DNA of 64,000 nt from Porphyromonadaceae bacterium W3.11 (GTDB lineage Bacteria > Bacteroidota > Bacteroidia > Bacteroidales > Porphyromonadaceae), in assembly GCA_030434245.1 (NCBI GenBank), contig JAUISX010000004.1, positions 124,001 through 188,000 on the forward strand, given 5' to 3'. The notes under the pieces are model-generated. The model was not told the DNA's origin and ran no database searches. It was given only the letters and a program-made list of their open reading frames with translations. Position numbers and translations under genes: made by a program. How positions within the stretch are numbered: position 1 is the first letter of the stretch; each line of letters begins with the position of its first letter. Shown here piece after piece: positions 1 through 8,978 of the stretch.

Positions 1-1164
1 CTTGATTAGTACATCTATGACTTCACTATCATCTGCAACCCTATACTGTGTCAGTTTTATGCTACGAACCCGAGGATCATTACATGCCTCATCTAATGTA
101 TCAATGAGATATTGAAACGATGTATATGGAACAAAGAGTGCTTCGTCTTGAGCCAATAGATGATCAATCTTAGACCTCGACATTTCCCATCTCGCATGAG
201 GGATAGCATCGTGATACCATTGCTCATATTTTTTACCAAATGGGTTCGGTAAATTTTTCAAATCACGCAATTGTAAATGACGCCGTCCTTTTAGCAAATC
301 ATCATCCTTGATACCAAATGCGTCCATGATAACCGATAACATCTCCCGAGGCATATCTTCATCATATTGAAAGCGAGTCACACTACCAATCTTACGCTTT
401 CTGATAAGAGACTCTATAGACTCCGCTAGCTCTACTCCCCCCTCATCCTCATCAATTAAGATATCTGCATCACGAGAAGTTTTAAAACTATATGAGCTCA
501 CGACATCATACCCAGGAAATAAAAGTGGTAATCCATACCGAACCACTTCGTCCAAAAAAGTATATGCATAACGGCCTTCTTCACTCGGCAATGACAGAAA
601 TCTTGGTACTTTAGTAAATGGTAACTTAATCATATAGTACCGCTCGGCATGATCTTCTTTTCGCCTTAGATGTACACAAAGATATATCCGCTTATCCCTA
701 ATGAATACTTTGACAAGATTAGGACTAATCAGCACAGGCTGTAGGAAAGGGAATACCTCTTCTCGAAAATATGCATCCACATGTGCAAGGACCCTCCCTG
801 AGAACTTCTTATAATCAGTATAGACATCCATACCAATCTCTTTGAGATCTGGCACCATCACATCTTCCCAAGCCTCACGAAATAAGGTCTCTTGCTCTTG
901 AACTTCAGCAGTCAGCTTTTCAAATGTTTGGATCCGGGACAATTGTCTGAGTGAGTTATCACCCTGATTTCTCATTATTGCCTGTCGAGCACCAGCGACA
1001 CGCACTTGATAAAACTCCTCAAGGTTAGAGGAAAAGATCGACAAAAAATTTATTCGCTCATATATAGGGACACTCTTATCATGAGCTTCCAATAATACCC
1101 GTTTATTAAAAGCCAACCAACTGATATCCCTATCAAAGTATTTGTATTCGTCTGTAGTAACCAT
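1..1164 (-). CDS. ppk1: polyphosphate kinase 1, N-terminal 388 codons (cut by window start)
   Basis: Makes and degrades inorganic polyphosphate from ATP in the cytoplasm. The reverse strand reads openly from an ATG at 1164 to the window edge. It opens with the PPK1 N-terminal pattern (ISWLAFNKRVL, then NFLSIFSSNLEEFYQVRVAG) and reaches the conserved segment LFVPYTSFQYLIDTL followed by RSIKLTQYRV, just before the catalytic histidine region, which lies outside the window. Full-length PPK1 is about 700 residues, so roughly half is present. A TAnnTTTG box lies 44-51 bases upstream of the start codon. The gene is divergent from the next transporter gene. The family call is firm. Confidence 0.93.
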   Translation of the reverse strand, partial: MVTTDEYKYFDRDISWLAFNKRVLLEAHDKSVPIYERINFLSIFSSNLEEFYQVRVAGARQAIMRNQGDNSLRQLSRIQTFEKLTAEVQEQETLFREAWEDVMVPDLKEIGMDVYTDYKKFSGRVLAHVDAYFREEVFPFLQPVLISPNLVKVFIRDKRIYLCVHLRRKEDHAERYYMIKLPFTKVPRFLSLPSEEGRYAYTFLDEVVRYGLPLLFPGYDVVSSYSFKTSRDADILIDEDEGGVELAESIESLIRKRKIGSVTRFQYDEDMPREMLSVIMDAFGIKDDDLLKGRRHLQLRDLKNLPNPFGKKYEQWYHDAIPHARWEMSRSKIDHLLAQDEALFVPYTSFQYLIDTLDEACNDPRVRSIKLTQYRVADDSEVIDVLIK

Positions 1165-1207
1165 GGAAGTATAAAAAGGACAGTAATATCACTTAATCTA
1201 TCTCTCA

Positions 1208-1215
1208 CAAAACTA
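1208..1215 (-). promoter_or_regulatory. Bacteroidota -7 box for ppk1
   Basis: The minus strand reads TAGTTTTG, a match to TAnnTTTG, giving a leader of about 35 bases before the ppk1 ATG at 1164. Confidence 0.5.
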
Positions 1216-1504
1216 CAAAATAATACATAAAGAGAACTCAAAGACATGAGCATCAAGGATTTTCTTAACAGAAAAGAAACACTATGTATTTTAAAGACAA
1301 ATTAAGTAACACTTTTGTCTCCTAACTCTTATTATTATCACAACGATAAAAAAATGATATAAAGCTGCTATAAAAACTAAAATACAAAGCCAAACATTAA
1401 TCCTACTATAAAACATTTTGAATAATGACCTATTTACTTACTTTTAGATATTTTAGCCTTGTAAACCAAGTTTTTACACATATTAAATCATCAATTTATT
1501 TAGG

Positions 1505-1512
1505 TAAGTTTG
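1505..1512 (+). promoter_or_regulatory. Bacteroidota -7 box for the YidE-like transporter
   Basis: TAAGTTTG matches TAnnTTTG and lies 36 bases before the ATG at 1548. Confidence 0.5.
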
Positions 1513-1547
1513 TATAGAATTGATTTATCTATAAAAATCTTTTATTT

Positions 1548-3224
1548 ATGAATTGGCTTAACGAACTCTTATTTGGGTCAGGAGTAGCACACTCTCTTTT
1601 TATACTAGCTATTACCATTATGCTAGGAATTATTTTGGGTCGCATAAAAATTGCTGGCATATCGCTTGGAGCGACCCTCATACTATTTGTAGGTATTTTT
1701 TTTGGCGAGCTAGGTATGTCTATTGATCAAAACATACTACACTTTTTTAAAGAGTTTGGGCTGATCCTATTTGTATTCTCTATTGGACTTCAAGTAGGAC
1801 CAGGGTTTTTCAATAATTTCAAAAAAGGCGGTAGTAAAATGAATCTACTAGCCCTGATATTAGTGCTTCTTGGTGTCATAACGACCATTGTTATTTATCT
1901 AGTGTCAGATGTTCCCCTGCAGACCATGGTTGGTATAATGAGTGGAGCTATCACCAACACTCCCGGTCTAGGAGCGGCACAACAAGCATATTCTGATATA
2001 GTAGGAGTGGAGGACCCCTCCATAGCTCTAGGCTATGCTGTCGCATACCCCCTTGGTGTCATCGGAATAATACTATCCTTAGTGCTATTAAAAAGAATTG
2101 GAAAAATAAGCCTCGAGAAAGAGGAGCAAAAACTTATAGCCGCATCCAACGACAAAGAAATCAGTACTATTCCTCTTTCTCTTGAAGTTCTGAACCCCTC
2201 ATTATTTGGAATTACAGTACAGGAACTTTCAAGGCTACTTCCTAATAGCAGCTTCGTAGTATCTAGAATCTTAAAAAAGTCAACAGGAAATATTAGTATA
2301 GCGAACTCCGGGACAATTATCGAGGAGGGTGATAAAATATTTGTCATTACTGAAAAAAGAGATACCAAAGCCATTACCGCGACCATTGGCAAAGCCTTAA
2401 AAATGGAAAGATCTCAATGGACGCCGAATGAATCTAAGTACAATGCTAAGAAGATCGTCGTCACTAAGAAAAATATCAATGGCAAAAGTCTCAAGCAACT
2501 CAACCTAAGGGCCCTTTACGGAGTAAACGTAACACGCATATACCGCTCAGGAGTGCAGATAGTAGCATCTCCAGACTTCATACTACAGTATGGTGACAGA
2601 TTAAATGTCGTTGGAAGTGAAGCTGCTATAGACTCTATCACTCCTATTTTAGGAAACTCTGTAAGACATCTTAATGAGCCCAACCTTGTAACAATCTTTT
2701 TAGGGATAGCCCTAGGTATACTGCTAGGATCCATCCCATTTATATTCCCTGGAATTCCACAGCCTGTCAAACTTGGGCTCGCTGGCGGACCTCTCATCGT
2801 TGCTATTCTAATTGCCAGATTTGGTCATCATATAGGGCTGGTATCTTACACAACCACTAGTGCTAATCTAATGCTACGCGAAATAGGCATCAGCGTGTTC
2901 CTAGCTTGCGTAGGACTAGGTGCCGGAAATGGATTTGTAGACACTCTAGTGAATAATGGAGGCTTCGTATGGGTTGGATATGGACTTATCATCACGATAG
3001 TACCGATCATCATAACAGGAATCATAGGCTTATTTGTGATGAAAATCAATTACCTCAACCTCTGTGGCTTGATAGCAGGTGCCACAACAGACCCACCAGC
3101 ACTAGCCTATGCCACATCGTTATCGGCGACTGACAACCCTGCAGTAAGTTATGCTACAGTATATCCACTAACAATGTTTATGAGAGTTCTAGCAGCTCAG
3201 TTATTAGTAATATTTTTATTATAA
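1548..3224 (+). CDS. YidE/YbjL/AspT-family putative transporter
   Basis: Inner-membrane protein of 558 residues with the family layout: about six hydrophobic helices (residues 12-182), two soluble TrkA-C (RCK_C) regulatory domains (about 206-268 and 300-360), then a second helix bundle (about 378-558). The two membrane halves carry the related duplicated motifs SGAITNTPGLGAAQQ (132-146) and AGATTDPPALAYATS (near 516), typical of the AspT/YidE duplication domain. Characterised relatives exchange aspartate for alanine, but substrates of most YidE proteins are unknown, so no substrate is assigned. It stands alone between ppk1 and pgk. Confidence 0.88.
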   Translation: MNWLNELLFGSGVAHSLFILAITIMLGIILGRIKIAGISLGATLILFVGIFFGELGMSIDQNILHFFKEFGLILFVFSIGLQVGPGFFNNFKKGGSKMNLLALILVLLGVITTIVIYLVSDVPLQTMVGIMSGAITNTPGLGAAQQAYSDIVGVEDPSIALGYAVAYPLGVIGIILSLVLLKRIGKISLEKEEQKLIAASNDKEISTIPLSLEVLNPSLFGITVQELSRLLPNSSFVVSRILKKSTGNISIANSGTIIEEGDKIFVITEKRDTKAITATIGKALKMERSQWTPNESKYNAKKIVVTKKNINGKSLKQLNLRALYGVNVTRIYRSGVQIVASPDFILQYGDRLNVVGSEAAIDSITPILGNSVRHLNEPNLVTIFLGIALGILLGSIPFIFPGIPQPVKLGLAGGPLIVAILIARFGHHIGLVSYTTTSANLMLREIGISVFLACVGLGAGNGFVDTLVNNGGFVWVGYGLIITIVPIIITGIIGLFVMKINYLNLCGLIAGATTDPPALAYATSLSATDNPAVSYATVYPLTMFMRVLAAQLLVIFLL

Positions 3225-3253
3225 GAACAGTCGAAGACTAATTAAATTTTAGT

Positions 3254-3261
3254 TAGATTTG
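3254..3261 (+). promoter_or_regulatory. candidate -7 box for pgk
   Basis: TAGATTTG matches TAnnTTTG, 38 bases upstream of the pgk ATG, so pgk need not be co-transcribed with the transporter. Confidence 0.4.
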
Positions 3262-3299
3262 TTCTGAAAATTAATCACAAAGAAGATACTGATTATATT

Positions 3300-4511
3300 A
3301 TGGCGAATATTGATAGTTATAACTTTAAGGGGAAAAGAGTATTTGTAAGAGTTGACTTTAACGTACCTATGGATGAAAGCCAACGGATTACAGATGATAA
3401 TCGTATGCGTGCAGCTCTACCCACCTTGCAAAAGATAATCAAAGATGGTGGCAGACTCATTATAGGGTCACACTTAGGGCGTCCTAAGGGGGAAGCGAAC
3501 CCCAAACTCTCACTACGCTCCATCCTACCAAGACTAGAAGAGCTACTGGGCACAAATGTCATGTTTGCTCCTAATGCCATTGGGGACGAGACCCTTGAAC
3601 TCACGAATAAGCTTCAGGACGGAGAAGTCCTACTCCTTGAGAACCTACGCTTCCACGCAGAAGAAGAGGGAAAGGGTGATGGCAAAGAGGGGCAACCTGA
3701 GTTCACCAAACAACTAGCAGCCCTAGCTGATGTGTACGTCAATGATGCTTTTGGAACAGCACACCGAGCACACGCATCTACAGCTTTGATGGCTAAATAT
3801 TTTGATGCTGACCATAAAATGTTTGGCTACCTAATGGGGAAAGAAGTCGATGCTGTAGCTAAAGTCATGGAGGATATAGAACGTCCATTTACAGCGATCA
3901 TGGGAGGTTCTAAAGTTTCAACTAAGATTGAGATCATAGAGAATCTCCTAAATAAAGTGGACAACTTAATCCTAACTGGAGGAATGATCTACACTTTCAT
4001 GAAAGCAAATGGCGGTGAAATCGGAAATTCAATCTGTGAAATGGATAAATTGGATACCGCACTCGAAATTCAAGCTAAGGCTAAAGCCAAAGGCGTCAAT
4101 CTAGTATTAGGTGAAGACTGTGTTGCCGCAGATGAATTTTCCAACAATGCTAATACTCAGATCTGTTCTACTATGTCAATCCCTGAAGGATGGCTAGGCT
4201 TAGACATAGGCCCTAAATCAATAGAGATTTTCTCACAGATAGTTAAAGAGTCAAAGACTATCCTGTGGAATGGACCTTTTGGGGTTTTTGAATTTGATAA
4301 ATTTGCCAAGGGATCTCACGAAATGGCTAAGGTAATAGCAGAAACCACTAAAAATGGGGCATACTCACTAGTAGGTGGTGGTGACTCTGTTGCTTGTGTC
4401 AATAAATTCGGGCTGGCAGACGAGATGAGCTACGTTTCTACTGGCGGTGGAGCTTTGCTCGAAGCTATAGAAGGGAAAACCCTGCCAGGCATTGCTGCGA
4501 TAAAAGAATAA
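3300..4511 (+). CDS. pgk: phosphoglycerate kinase
   Basis: Transfers phosphate between 1,3-bisphosphoglycerate and ADP in glycolysis. The sequence has the PGK signature [11 protein letters not shown] near the N terminus, the substrate loop GSHLGRPKG, the hinge region and the C-terminal nucleotide-binding motifs (NGPFGVFE, then GGGDSVACV and STGGGA). At 403 residues it is of normal length and complete. The ATG start fits family N termini. It is monocistronic by spacing. Confidence 0.97.
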   Translation: MANIDSYNFKGKRVFVRVDFNVPMDESQRITDDNRMRAALPTLQKIIKDGGRLIIGSHLGRPKGEANPKLSLRSILPRLEELLGTNVMFAPNAIGDETLELTNKLQDGEVLLLENLRFHAEEEGKGDGKEGQPEFTKQLAALADVYVNDAFGTAHRAHASTALMAKYFDADHKMFGYLMGKEVDAVAKVMEDIERPFTAIMGGSKVSTKIEIIENLLNKVDNLILTGGMIYTFMKANGGEIGNSICEMDKLDTALEIQAKAKAKGVNLVLGEDCVAADEFSNNANTQICSTMSIPEGWLGLDIGPKSIEIFSQIVKESKTILWNGPFGVFEFDKFAKGSHEMAKVIAETTKNGAYSLVGGGDSVACVNKFGLADEMSYVSTGGGALLEAIEGKTLPGIAAIKE

Positions 4512-4586
4512 AGACGACTACAATAGTAATAACTCATATTTTTGATTTCCAAATAAATAAACCTTGGAGATATAAATTGTTTTGGG

Positions 4587-4594
4587 TACCTTTG
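4587..4594 (+). promoter_or_regulatory. -7 box for rpmE2
   Basis: TACCTTTG matches TAnnTTTG, 43 bases before the L31 ATG. A TTGG about 20 bases upstream is a possible -33 element. Confidence 0.5.
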
Positions 4595-4637
4595 CAGTCA
4601 ATTACGAAAAATGTACTAGTTAAATAATACAACCAAA

Positions 4638-4901
4638 ATGAAGAAGGATATTCATCCAGAAGGATACCGTGAGGTGGTATTCAAGGACATGTCAAACGAC
4701 GAGGTCTTTATCACTCGTTCAACTGCTACAGCAAAAGAAGAGATTGAGATTGATGGCTTTACTTATCCACTAATCAAGGTGGAAATTTCTAGTAGCTCTC
4801 ACCCTTTCTATACAGGTAAGGCTAAGCTAGTAGATACTGCTGGTCGTGTAGATAAGTTCATGAGCCGTTACGGTAATCGTAAGCACGCTGATAAGAAATA
4901 A
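4638..4901 (+). CDS. rpmE2: 50S ribosomal protein L31, type B
   Basis: Large-subunit ribosomal protein at the central protuberance. The 87-residue protein begins [15 protein letters not shown] and ends [10 protein letters not shown], as L31 proteins do. It lacks the Cys-x-x-Cys zinc pairs of type A, so it is the zinc-independent C-minus (type B) form common in Bacteroidota. It has its own promoter. Confidence 0.95.
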   Translation: MKKDIHPEGYREVVFKDMSNDEVFITRSTATAKEEIEIDGFTYPLIKVEISSSSHPFYTGKAKLVDTAGRVDKFMSRYGNRKHADKK

Positions 4902-4989
4902 AATTTCTTCAGCATCGCCACCGATGGCTTCCCCCTTTCGGGGATAATAACAATAAAGTAGGAATATCATCCTAAGCACACCGCCCGAT

Positions 4990-5006
4990 CCAAGCGGTAT
5001 GCTTGG
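4990..5006 (+). other. small hairpin upstream of mnmE
   Basis: CCAAGC-GGTAT-GCTTGG forms a six-pair hairpin 33 bases before the mnmE ATG. No T-run follows, so it is not a typical terminator. A CCCC/GGGG mini-hairpin at 4931-4943 lies between rpmE2 and this site. The role is unknown. Confidence 0.3.
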
Positions 5007-5038
5007 GGTGAGTTCTCTTATCTTATACTCAAGAACCT

Positions 5039-6439
5039 ATGAGCTCCATCCAAGATACAATCTGTGCCATAGCTACACCTAACGGGCTAGGTGCACAAGG
5101 GACCATTAAGATATCTGGTAGTGAATCCCTAAGCATCGTTTCACAAATTTTCTTTCCAGCTAGGAAAGGAGTTTTCATCAACGAAATTCCTCCATACTCA
5201 TCTGCTTACGGCTGGATTAAAGAGCCCAAGACAGGAGAATCTATTGATGACGCTATGGTATTAGTGATGCGAGCTCCTCACTCATATACAGGGGAAGATC
5301 AAGTAGAAATCACTTGCCATGGGTCACCTTTTGTACTCTCATTGGTCATAAAACTTTTACTAAGACATGGTGCTAGATTGGCAGAGCCTGGAGAGTTTAC
5401 TCGCAGAGCCTTTGCTAATGGTAAGATGGACCTAAGCCAAGCTGAAAGTGTAGCAGATCTTATAGCAAGCACGAATAAGGCTGCTCTTCGCTTATCTATA
5501 ACTCAAATGAAAGGTATTTTTCGTCACAAAATAGAAGACCTTAGAGAGCAACTCATTAACTTCGCCTCATTGATCGAATTGGAATTAGATTTCAGCGAGG
5601 AAGACATTGAATTTGTCTCAAGAGAAGAACTAAAAAGCAGATGTTCAAACATCACAAAGGAGATATTGGAATTGGCGAAAAGCTATGAGACCAGCCAAGT
5701 AATCAAGAATGGTATCCCCATAGCTATTGTAGGCAGTACTAACGCTGGTAAGTCCACTCTACTAAATGGACTGCTCCAAGAAGACAAGGCAATCGTCTCA
5801 GATATCCATGGAACCACACGCGACATCATCGAAGACACCCTCTTCATTGATGGACAGCAGTTCCGAATTATTGATACCGCTGGGATCCGTCAAACAGAGG
5901 ATAAGATTGAGAGCATTGGTATAAAACGGGCACTTGAACGTGCAGGGAATGCCGAGCATATCCTATGGATGATAGACCCGAGTGAACAGCTCAGCGAGTT
6001 AGACATATTACTCCAATCCTTAGCCAATTACCAAGAGAAAATAACGCCTATAATCAATAAAACTGATATCTCCTCAAGTGACCAAATCGAGAATATCTCA
6101 GCGTGGTTAACTGAGAGACTAGCGAATAAGGAACTCAGGATATCAGCTAAATCTACAGATGGCATCGCACAAGTGCGAGAACTGCTACACAACCAATTCA
6201 AGCATATCACAGTAGCGAACGATCAGGTAATGGTCACCAACATTCGCCAAGCAGAAGCCCTTTACAAAGCAAGCGAAGCACTACAAAATGTATCAGAGGG
6301 TATCTCATTAGGCCTTTCTGGCGATCTACTTGCTCAGGACCTCCGGGCAGCCACCTCAGCCCTCGGCGAAGTCATCGGCGAAGTCACCACAGACGACCTC
6401 CTCGGCAACATCTTCGCCAACTTCTGCATCGGCAAGTAA
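5039..6439 (+). CDS. mnmE: tRNA uridine-5-carboxymethylaminomethyl modification GTPase MnmE
   Basis: With MnmG it modifies U34 of certain tRNAs, using folate and GTP hydrolysis. The N-terminal folate-binding domain begins at DTICAIATPNGLGAQG. The G domain has G1 GSTNAGKST (232-240), G2 GTTRD (258-262), G3 DTAG (279-282) and G4 NKTD. The protein ends with the required FCIGK motif. At 466 residues it is complete. The G1 loop reads GST where GRPN is more usual. The 3' end borders the accessory region; mnmE (trmE) 3' ends are a known integration target elsewhere (Salmonella SGI1), and here the reading frame is intact. Confidence 0.97.
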   Translation: MSSIQDTICAIATPNGLGAQGTIKISGSESLSIVSQIFFPARKGVFINEIPPYSSAYGWIKEPKTGESIDDAMVLVMRAPHSYTGEDQVEITCHGSPFVLSLVIKLLLRHGARLAEPGEFTRRAFANGKMDLSQAESVADLIASTNKAALRLSITQMKGIFRHKIEDLREQLINFASLIELELDFSEEDIEFVSREELKSRCSNITKEILELAKSYETSQVIKNGIPIAIVGSTNAGKSTLLNGLLQEDKAIVSDIHGTTRDIIEDTLFIDGQQFRIIDTAGIRQTEDKIESIGIKRALERAGNAEHILWMIDPSEQLSELDILLQSLANYQEKITPIINKTDISSSDQIENISAWLTERLANKELRISAKSTDGIAQVRELLHNQFKHITVANDQVMVTNIRQAEALYKASEALQNVSEGISLGLSGDLLAQDLRAATSALGEVIGEVTTDDLLGNIFANFCIGK

Positions 6440-6471
6440 TCCCCGATTACTAACCATCACAAAACATCACT

Positions 6472-6500
6472 AAGGCACTCTATTTGAGTGCCTTTTGTTT
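6472..6500 (+). terminator. rho-independent terminator after mnmE
   Basis: AAGGCACTC, five-base loop TATTT, then GAGTGCCTT make a nine-pair perfect stem followed by a T-rich tract. It lies 33 bases past the mnmE stop codon and marks the left limit of the chromosomal gene block. Confidence 0.85.
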
Positions 6501-6552
6501 TATCAAAAACACTCGTTCGTCATCGATTTTAGTCGTTTTTGCGCCCATTTTT

Positions 6553-6572
6553 GTACCGCTATTGTACCGCAC
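6553..6572 (+). repeat. paired GTACCGC motifs, left end of element
   Basis: GTACCGCT (6553-6560) and GTACCGCAC (6564-6572) sit 11 bases apart between mnmE and the HTH gene. The same two variants occur in inverted orientation at 36589-36597 and 36701-36708. They may be arm-type integrase or excisionase sites; this is inference. Confidence 0.4.
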
Positions 6573-6675
6573 AGCTACCCACCCACTTTTGTCCTCCCGA
6601 GGTGCTAGACAAAGTTGAATATGGTTGAATATGGAGTATGATGAGATAACAAAAAAGGCGAAATAACGATTAATT

Positions 6676-7590
6676 ATGGCAGGAAGTAAGATACCTATCA
6701 AGAAAATCTGTGAGCACTGCGGAGCAGAGTTCACAGCACAGAAAGTCTCCACGAGATTCTGTTCTCACACTTGTGCGAGTAGAGCATACAAGGCAAGAAA
6801 AAGAGTAGAACGAGTAAAAAAGACCGAAGTGGAGACACAGAGAGTAATCCAAGAACAACCAGTAGCTCATCTAAAAGACCGTCCCTACCTTTCGGTTGCC
6901 GAGACAGCAGCTCTTTTGGGACTAACAGTCCAAGGAGTTTACAAACAGATTTACTCTGGGCGCTTACGAGCTTCAAAGCTATCCAGTCGCTTAACTTTAA
7001 TTAGGCGAGAGGACATCGATTGGATGTTGGCTGAACGACCTTATGTCAAACGACTTCCAACTGAGAGAACGAATATCACGGAGCTTTATAGTTCGGAAGA
7101 GGTCTGTGAGCTTTTCAAGATTTCACGCTCCTCTCTCTTTGCCATCGGGAAGCGGGAGAATATCCCTAAGACCTACAATAGAGGGCGAACCTATTGGAGC
7201 AAAAAACACATCGACGCCTACTTTGCTCAGTATGCTGCTGACCCAGATATTACTGAATGGTGTACGGCAGATGAGATCACAGAGAGATTTGGGATGACCC
7301 TTTCGGCTGTTTACAATCTTGTTTACGACCACAACATCCCTAAGAAGAAGGAAGGCAATAAGACCTTTTACTCCAAAAGGCATGTACAAGAAGCCAAAGG
7401 GGTGATTGAGAAGGAGGAAGTCAAGTACTACACAGTCCCTGAAATTATGGAGAAGTACAACTTCACTCGCGACCAAGTCTATCACTACCTGAAGCAATAT
7501 AAGGTGTCAAGGGTTAAGAAAGGACGGATTGTTCTTGTTCCTCAGAAAGAGTTTGATCAAATATTCGAACCACCTATGATTATCCAATAG
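6676..7590 (+). CDS. zinc-finger plus triple helix-turn-helix DNA-binding protein
   Basis: Likely regulator or excision factor for the adjacent integrase. Residues 9-34 hold a four-cysteine cluster (Cys-x2-Cys ... Cys-x3-Cys), probably a zinc ribbon. Three MerR/excisionase-like HTH_17 domains follow, starting near YLSVAETAALLG, YSSEEVCELFKIS and WCTADEITERFG, and a fourth related segment YYTVPEIMEKYN lies at the C terminus. The 304-residue protein has no enzymatic domain. The integrase gene starts 88 bases downstream on the same strand. The protein type is common beside integrases in Bacteroidota elements; its exact role is inferred. Confidence 0.72.
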   Translation: MAGSKIPIKKICEHCGAEFTAQKVSTRFCSHTCASRAYKARKRVERVKKTEVETQRVIQEQPVAHLKDRPYLSVAETAALLGLTVQGVYKQIYSGRLRASKLSSRLTLIRREDIDWMLAERPYVKRLPTERTNITELYSSEEVCELFKISRSSLFAIGKRENIPKTYNRGRTYWSKKHIDAYFAQYAADPDITEWCTADEITERFGMTLSAVYNLVYDHNIPKKKEGNKTFYSKRHVQEAKGVIEKEEVKYYTVPEIMEKYNFTRDQVYHYLKQYKVSRVKKGRIVLVPQKEFDQIFEPPMIIQ

Positions 7591-7646
7591 TTACTTCTCG
7601 GTTATCGTAGTCACCGATAGATAACTGATTTACTTTGCTTGCAAAT
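7580..7646 (+). promoter_or_regulatory. 67-bp conserved cis-module, copy 1 (before integrase)
   Basis: Aligns without gaps to 16092-16158 and nearly so to 36917-36982. Conserved blocks are TTATCCA, AGTTACTT, GTCACC and the near-palindrome TTTGCTTGCAAAT. It begins at the end of the HTH gene and lies 31 bases before the integrase ATG, so it probably controls integrase expression. Confidence 0.55.
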
Positions 7647-7677
7647 GATATGTATAACCCATTAAATATTAGAACGA

Positions 7678-8784
7678 ATGAACAACCATACATGTGTTAA
7701 AGTGACATTGAGACAGAGAGTTTACCCGAATGGTAAGATTTCACTCTATTTGGACTACTATCCAGGAGTCCGAAATCCCGAAACAATGAAGATGATGCGA
7801 AGAGAGTATCTTGGTATCTATATCTTTGAGAAGCCAAAGAACGAACTGGAGCGACAGTTCAACCGAGACATGCTCTACAAAGCAGAAGCCATCCGTGGTA
7901 TTCGCATGCAGTCGCTCATCAATGAGCAGTTTGACTTCCTCGACCACCACAAGATGAAGAAGGACTTCCTCGCCTACTTCAAAGAGATGTGCAAGAAAAA
8001 AGATGAGAAGTGGGACATCGTCTATAAGCACTTCTACAACTTCGTGCAGGGACACTGCACTTTTGGCGACATCACTGTGGAGCTCTGCCAAGACTTTAGA
8101 GAGTATCTGCTCAATGCCAATAAACTGCAACGCAAGGGCAAAATATCAGTAAACTCTGCTTCGGGGTATTATTCGACCTTTAGAGGGTTGCTGAAGATTG
8201 CCTACAGAGACAAGCTCATCAAGGAAAATGTCAATGACTTTTTGGATAAGATTGAGCCCCAAGAGGTCAAGAAAGAGTACCTCACTCTTGACGAACTGAA
8301 GCGTCTGGCTCAGACTCCGTGTGACTACGAAGTACTTAAGCGAGCTTCACTTTTTGCTTGCCTCACAGGTTTACGCATCAGTGATATACTGAACTTAAAA
8401 TGGCACCACATAGAGCTGGCTCCAGATGATGGCTATTGCATCCGCATCAAGACCCAAAAGACTGAGACGGAAGCAACCCTCCCTATCAGCTATGAAGCAT
8501 ACGAACTTTGCGGAGAACCAAGCACAGGAAAGGTCTTTAAGGGGTTAGAGCGAAGCATGACCAATTACCCTCTAAAGAGGTGGATTGAGGCAGCTGGTAT
8601 CGCCAAACATATTACCTTTCACTGCTTCCGTCACACCTACGCTGTACTCCAGCTCTCCATGGGAACAGACATCTACACCGTCTCCAAAATGCTGACCCAC
8701 AAAAATGTCTCCACCACCCAAATCTATGCCGACCTCATCAACGCCAAGAAACGAGAAACCACCCACAAAATCTCCCTGAAATAA
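7678..8784 (+). CDS. tyrosine site-specific recombinase (element integrase)
   Basis: Would integrate and excise the element. The 368-residue protein has an arm-binding-like N terminus (1-70), a SAM-like core-binding domain (about 95-190) and a catalytic domain with Arg233 (GLRISDI), Lys near 258-261, His315-x2-Arg318 (HCFRHT), His341 and the nucleophile Tyr350 (QIYADL), so the full set is present. It follows the multi-HTH gene and is convergent with the large AAA+ gene across a shared hairpin. Its attachment site is inferred to be at the mnmE 3' side. Confidence 0.9.
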   Translation: MNNHTCVKVTLRQRVYPNGKISLYLDYYPGVRNPETMKMMRREYLGIYIFEKPKNELERQFNRDMLYKAEAIRGIRMQSLINEQFDFLDHHKMKKDFLAYFKEMCKKKDEKWDIVYKHFYNFVQGHCTFGDITVELCQDFREYLLNANKLQRKGKISVNSASGYYSTFRGLLKIAYRDKLIKENVNDFLDKIEPQEVKKEYLTLDELKRLAQTPCDYEVLKRASLFACLTGLRISDILNLKWHHIELAPDDGYCIRIKTQKTETEATLPISYEAYELCGEPSTGKVFKGLERSMTNYPLKRWIEAAGIAKHITFHCFRHTYAVLQLSMGTDIYTVSKMLTHKNVSTTQIYADLINAKKRETTHKISLK

Positions 8785-8881
8785 AAAGTAGAGGTACTAA
8801 CAGTATTTAGTGATAACAGAACTCAGAATTGAGGAAAATCTTCGTTCTTGTTTGTACTTTCTACTACTTTATATACATAAA

Positions 8882-8919
8882 AACCACTACCATAGAGCTT
8901 ATACTCTTTGGTAGTGGTT
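8882..8919. terminator. bidirectional terminator between integrase and AAA+ fusion gene
   Basis: AACCACTACCA and TGGTAGTGGTT form an 11-pair stem extended by AGAG/CTCT. On the minus strand it is followed by TTTTT, so it best serves the large minus-strand gene. Confidence 0.7.
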
Positions 8920-8978
8920 GTACTTCACAGATGAGATAGTCTGCTTTAGTTAGAATGGAGTTAAGCCCCACTAAAATC

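Larger units (their letters stand above)
1165..1547. other. divergent intergenic region between ppk1 and the YidE-like transporter
   Basis: This 383-base AT-rich gap holds the two outward promoters (ppk1 box at 1208-1215; TAAGTTTG at 1505-1512 for the plus-strand gene). I see no conserved gene, no RNA gene and no strong hairpin in the rest. Confidence 0.5.

Noticed and set aside
1050-1256. 68-codon minus-strand frame near the window start
   Set aside because: It is a different frame over the start of ppk1, whose own frame is clearly conserved.
4990-5006. Terminator between rpmE2 and mnmE
   Set aside because: Six-pair stem without a following T-run; listed only as a hairpin.
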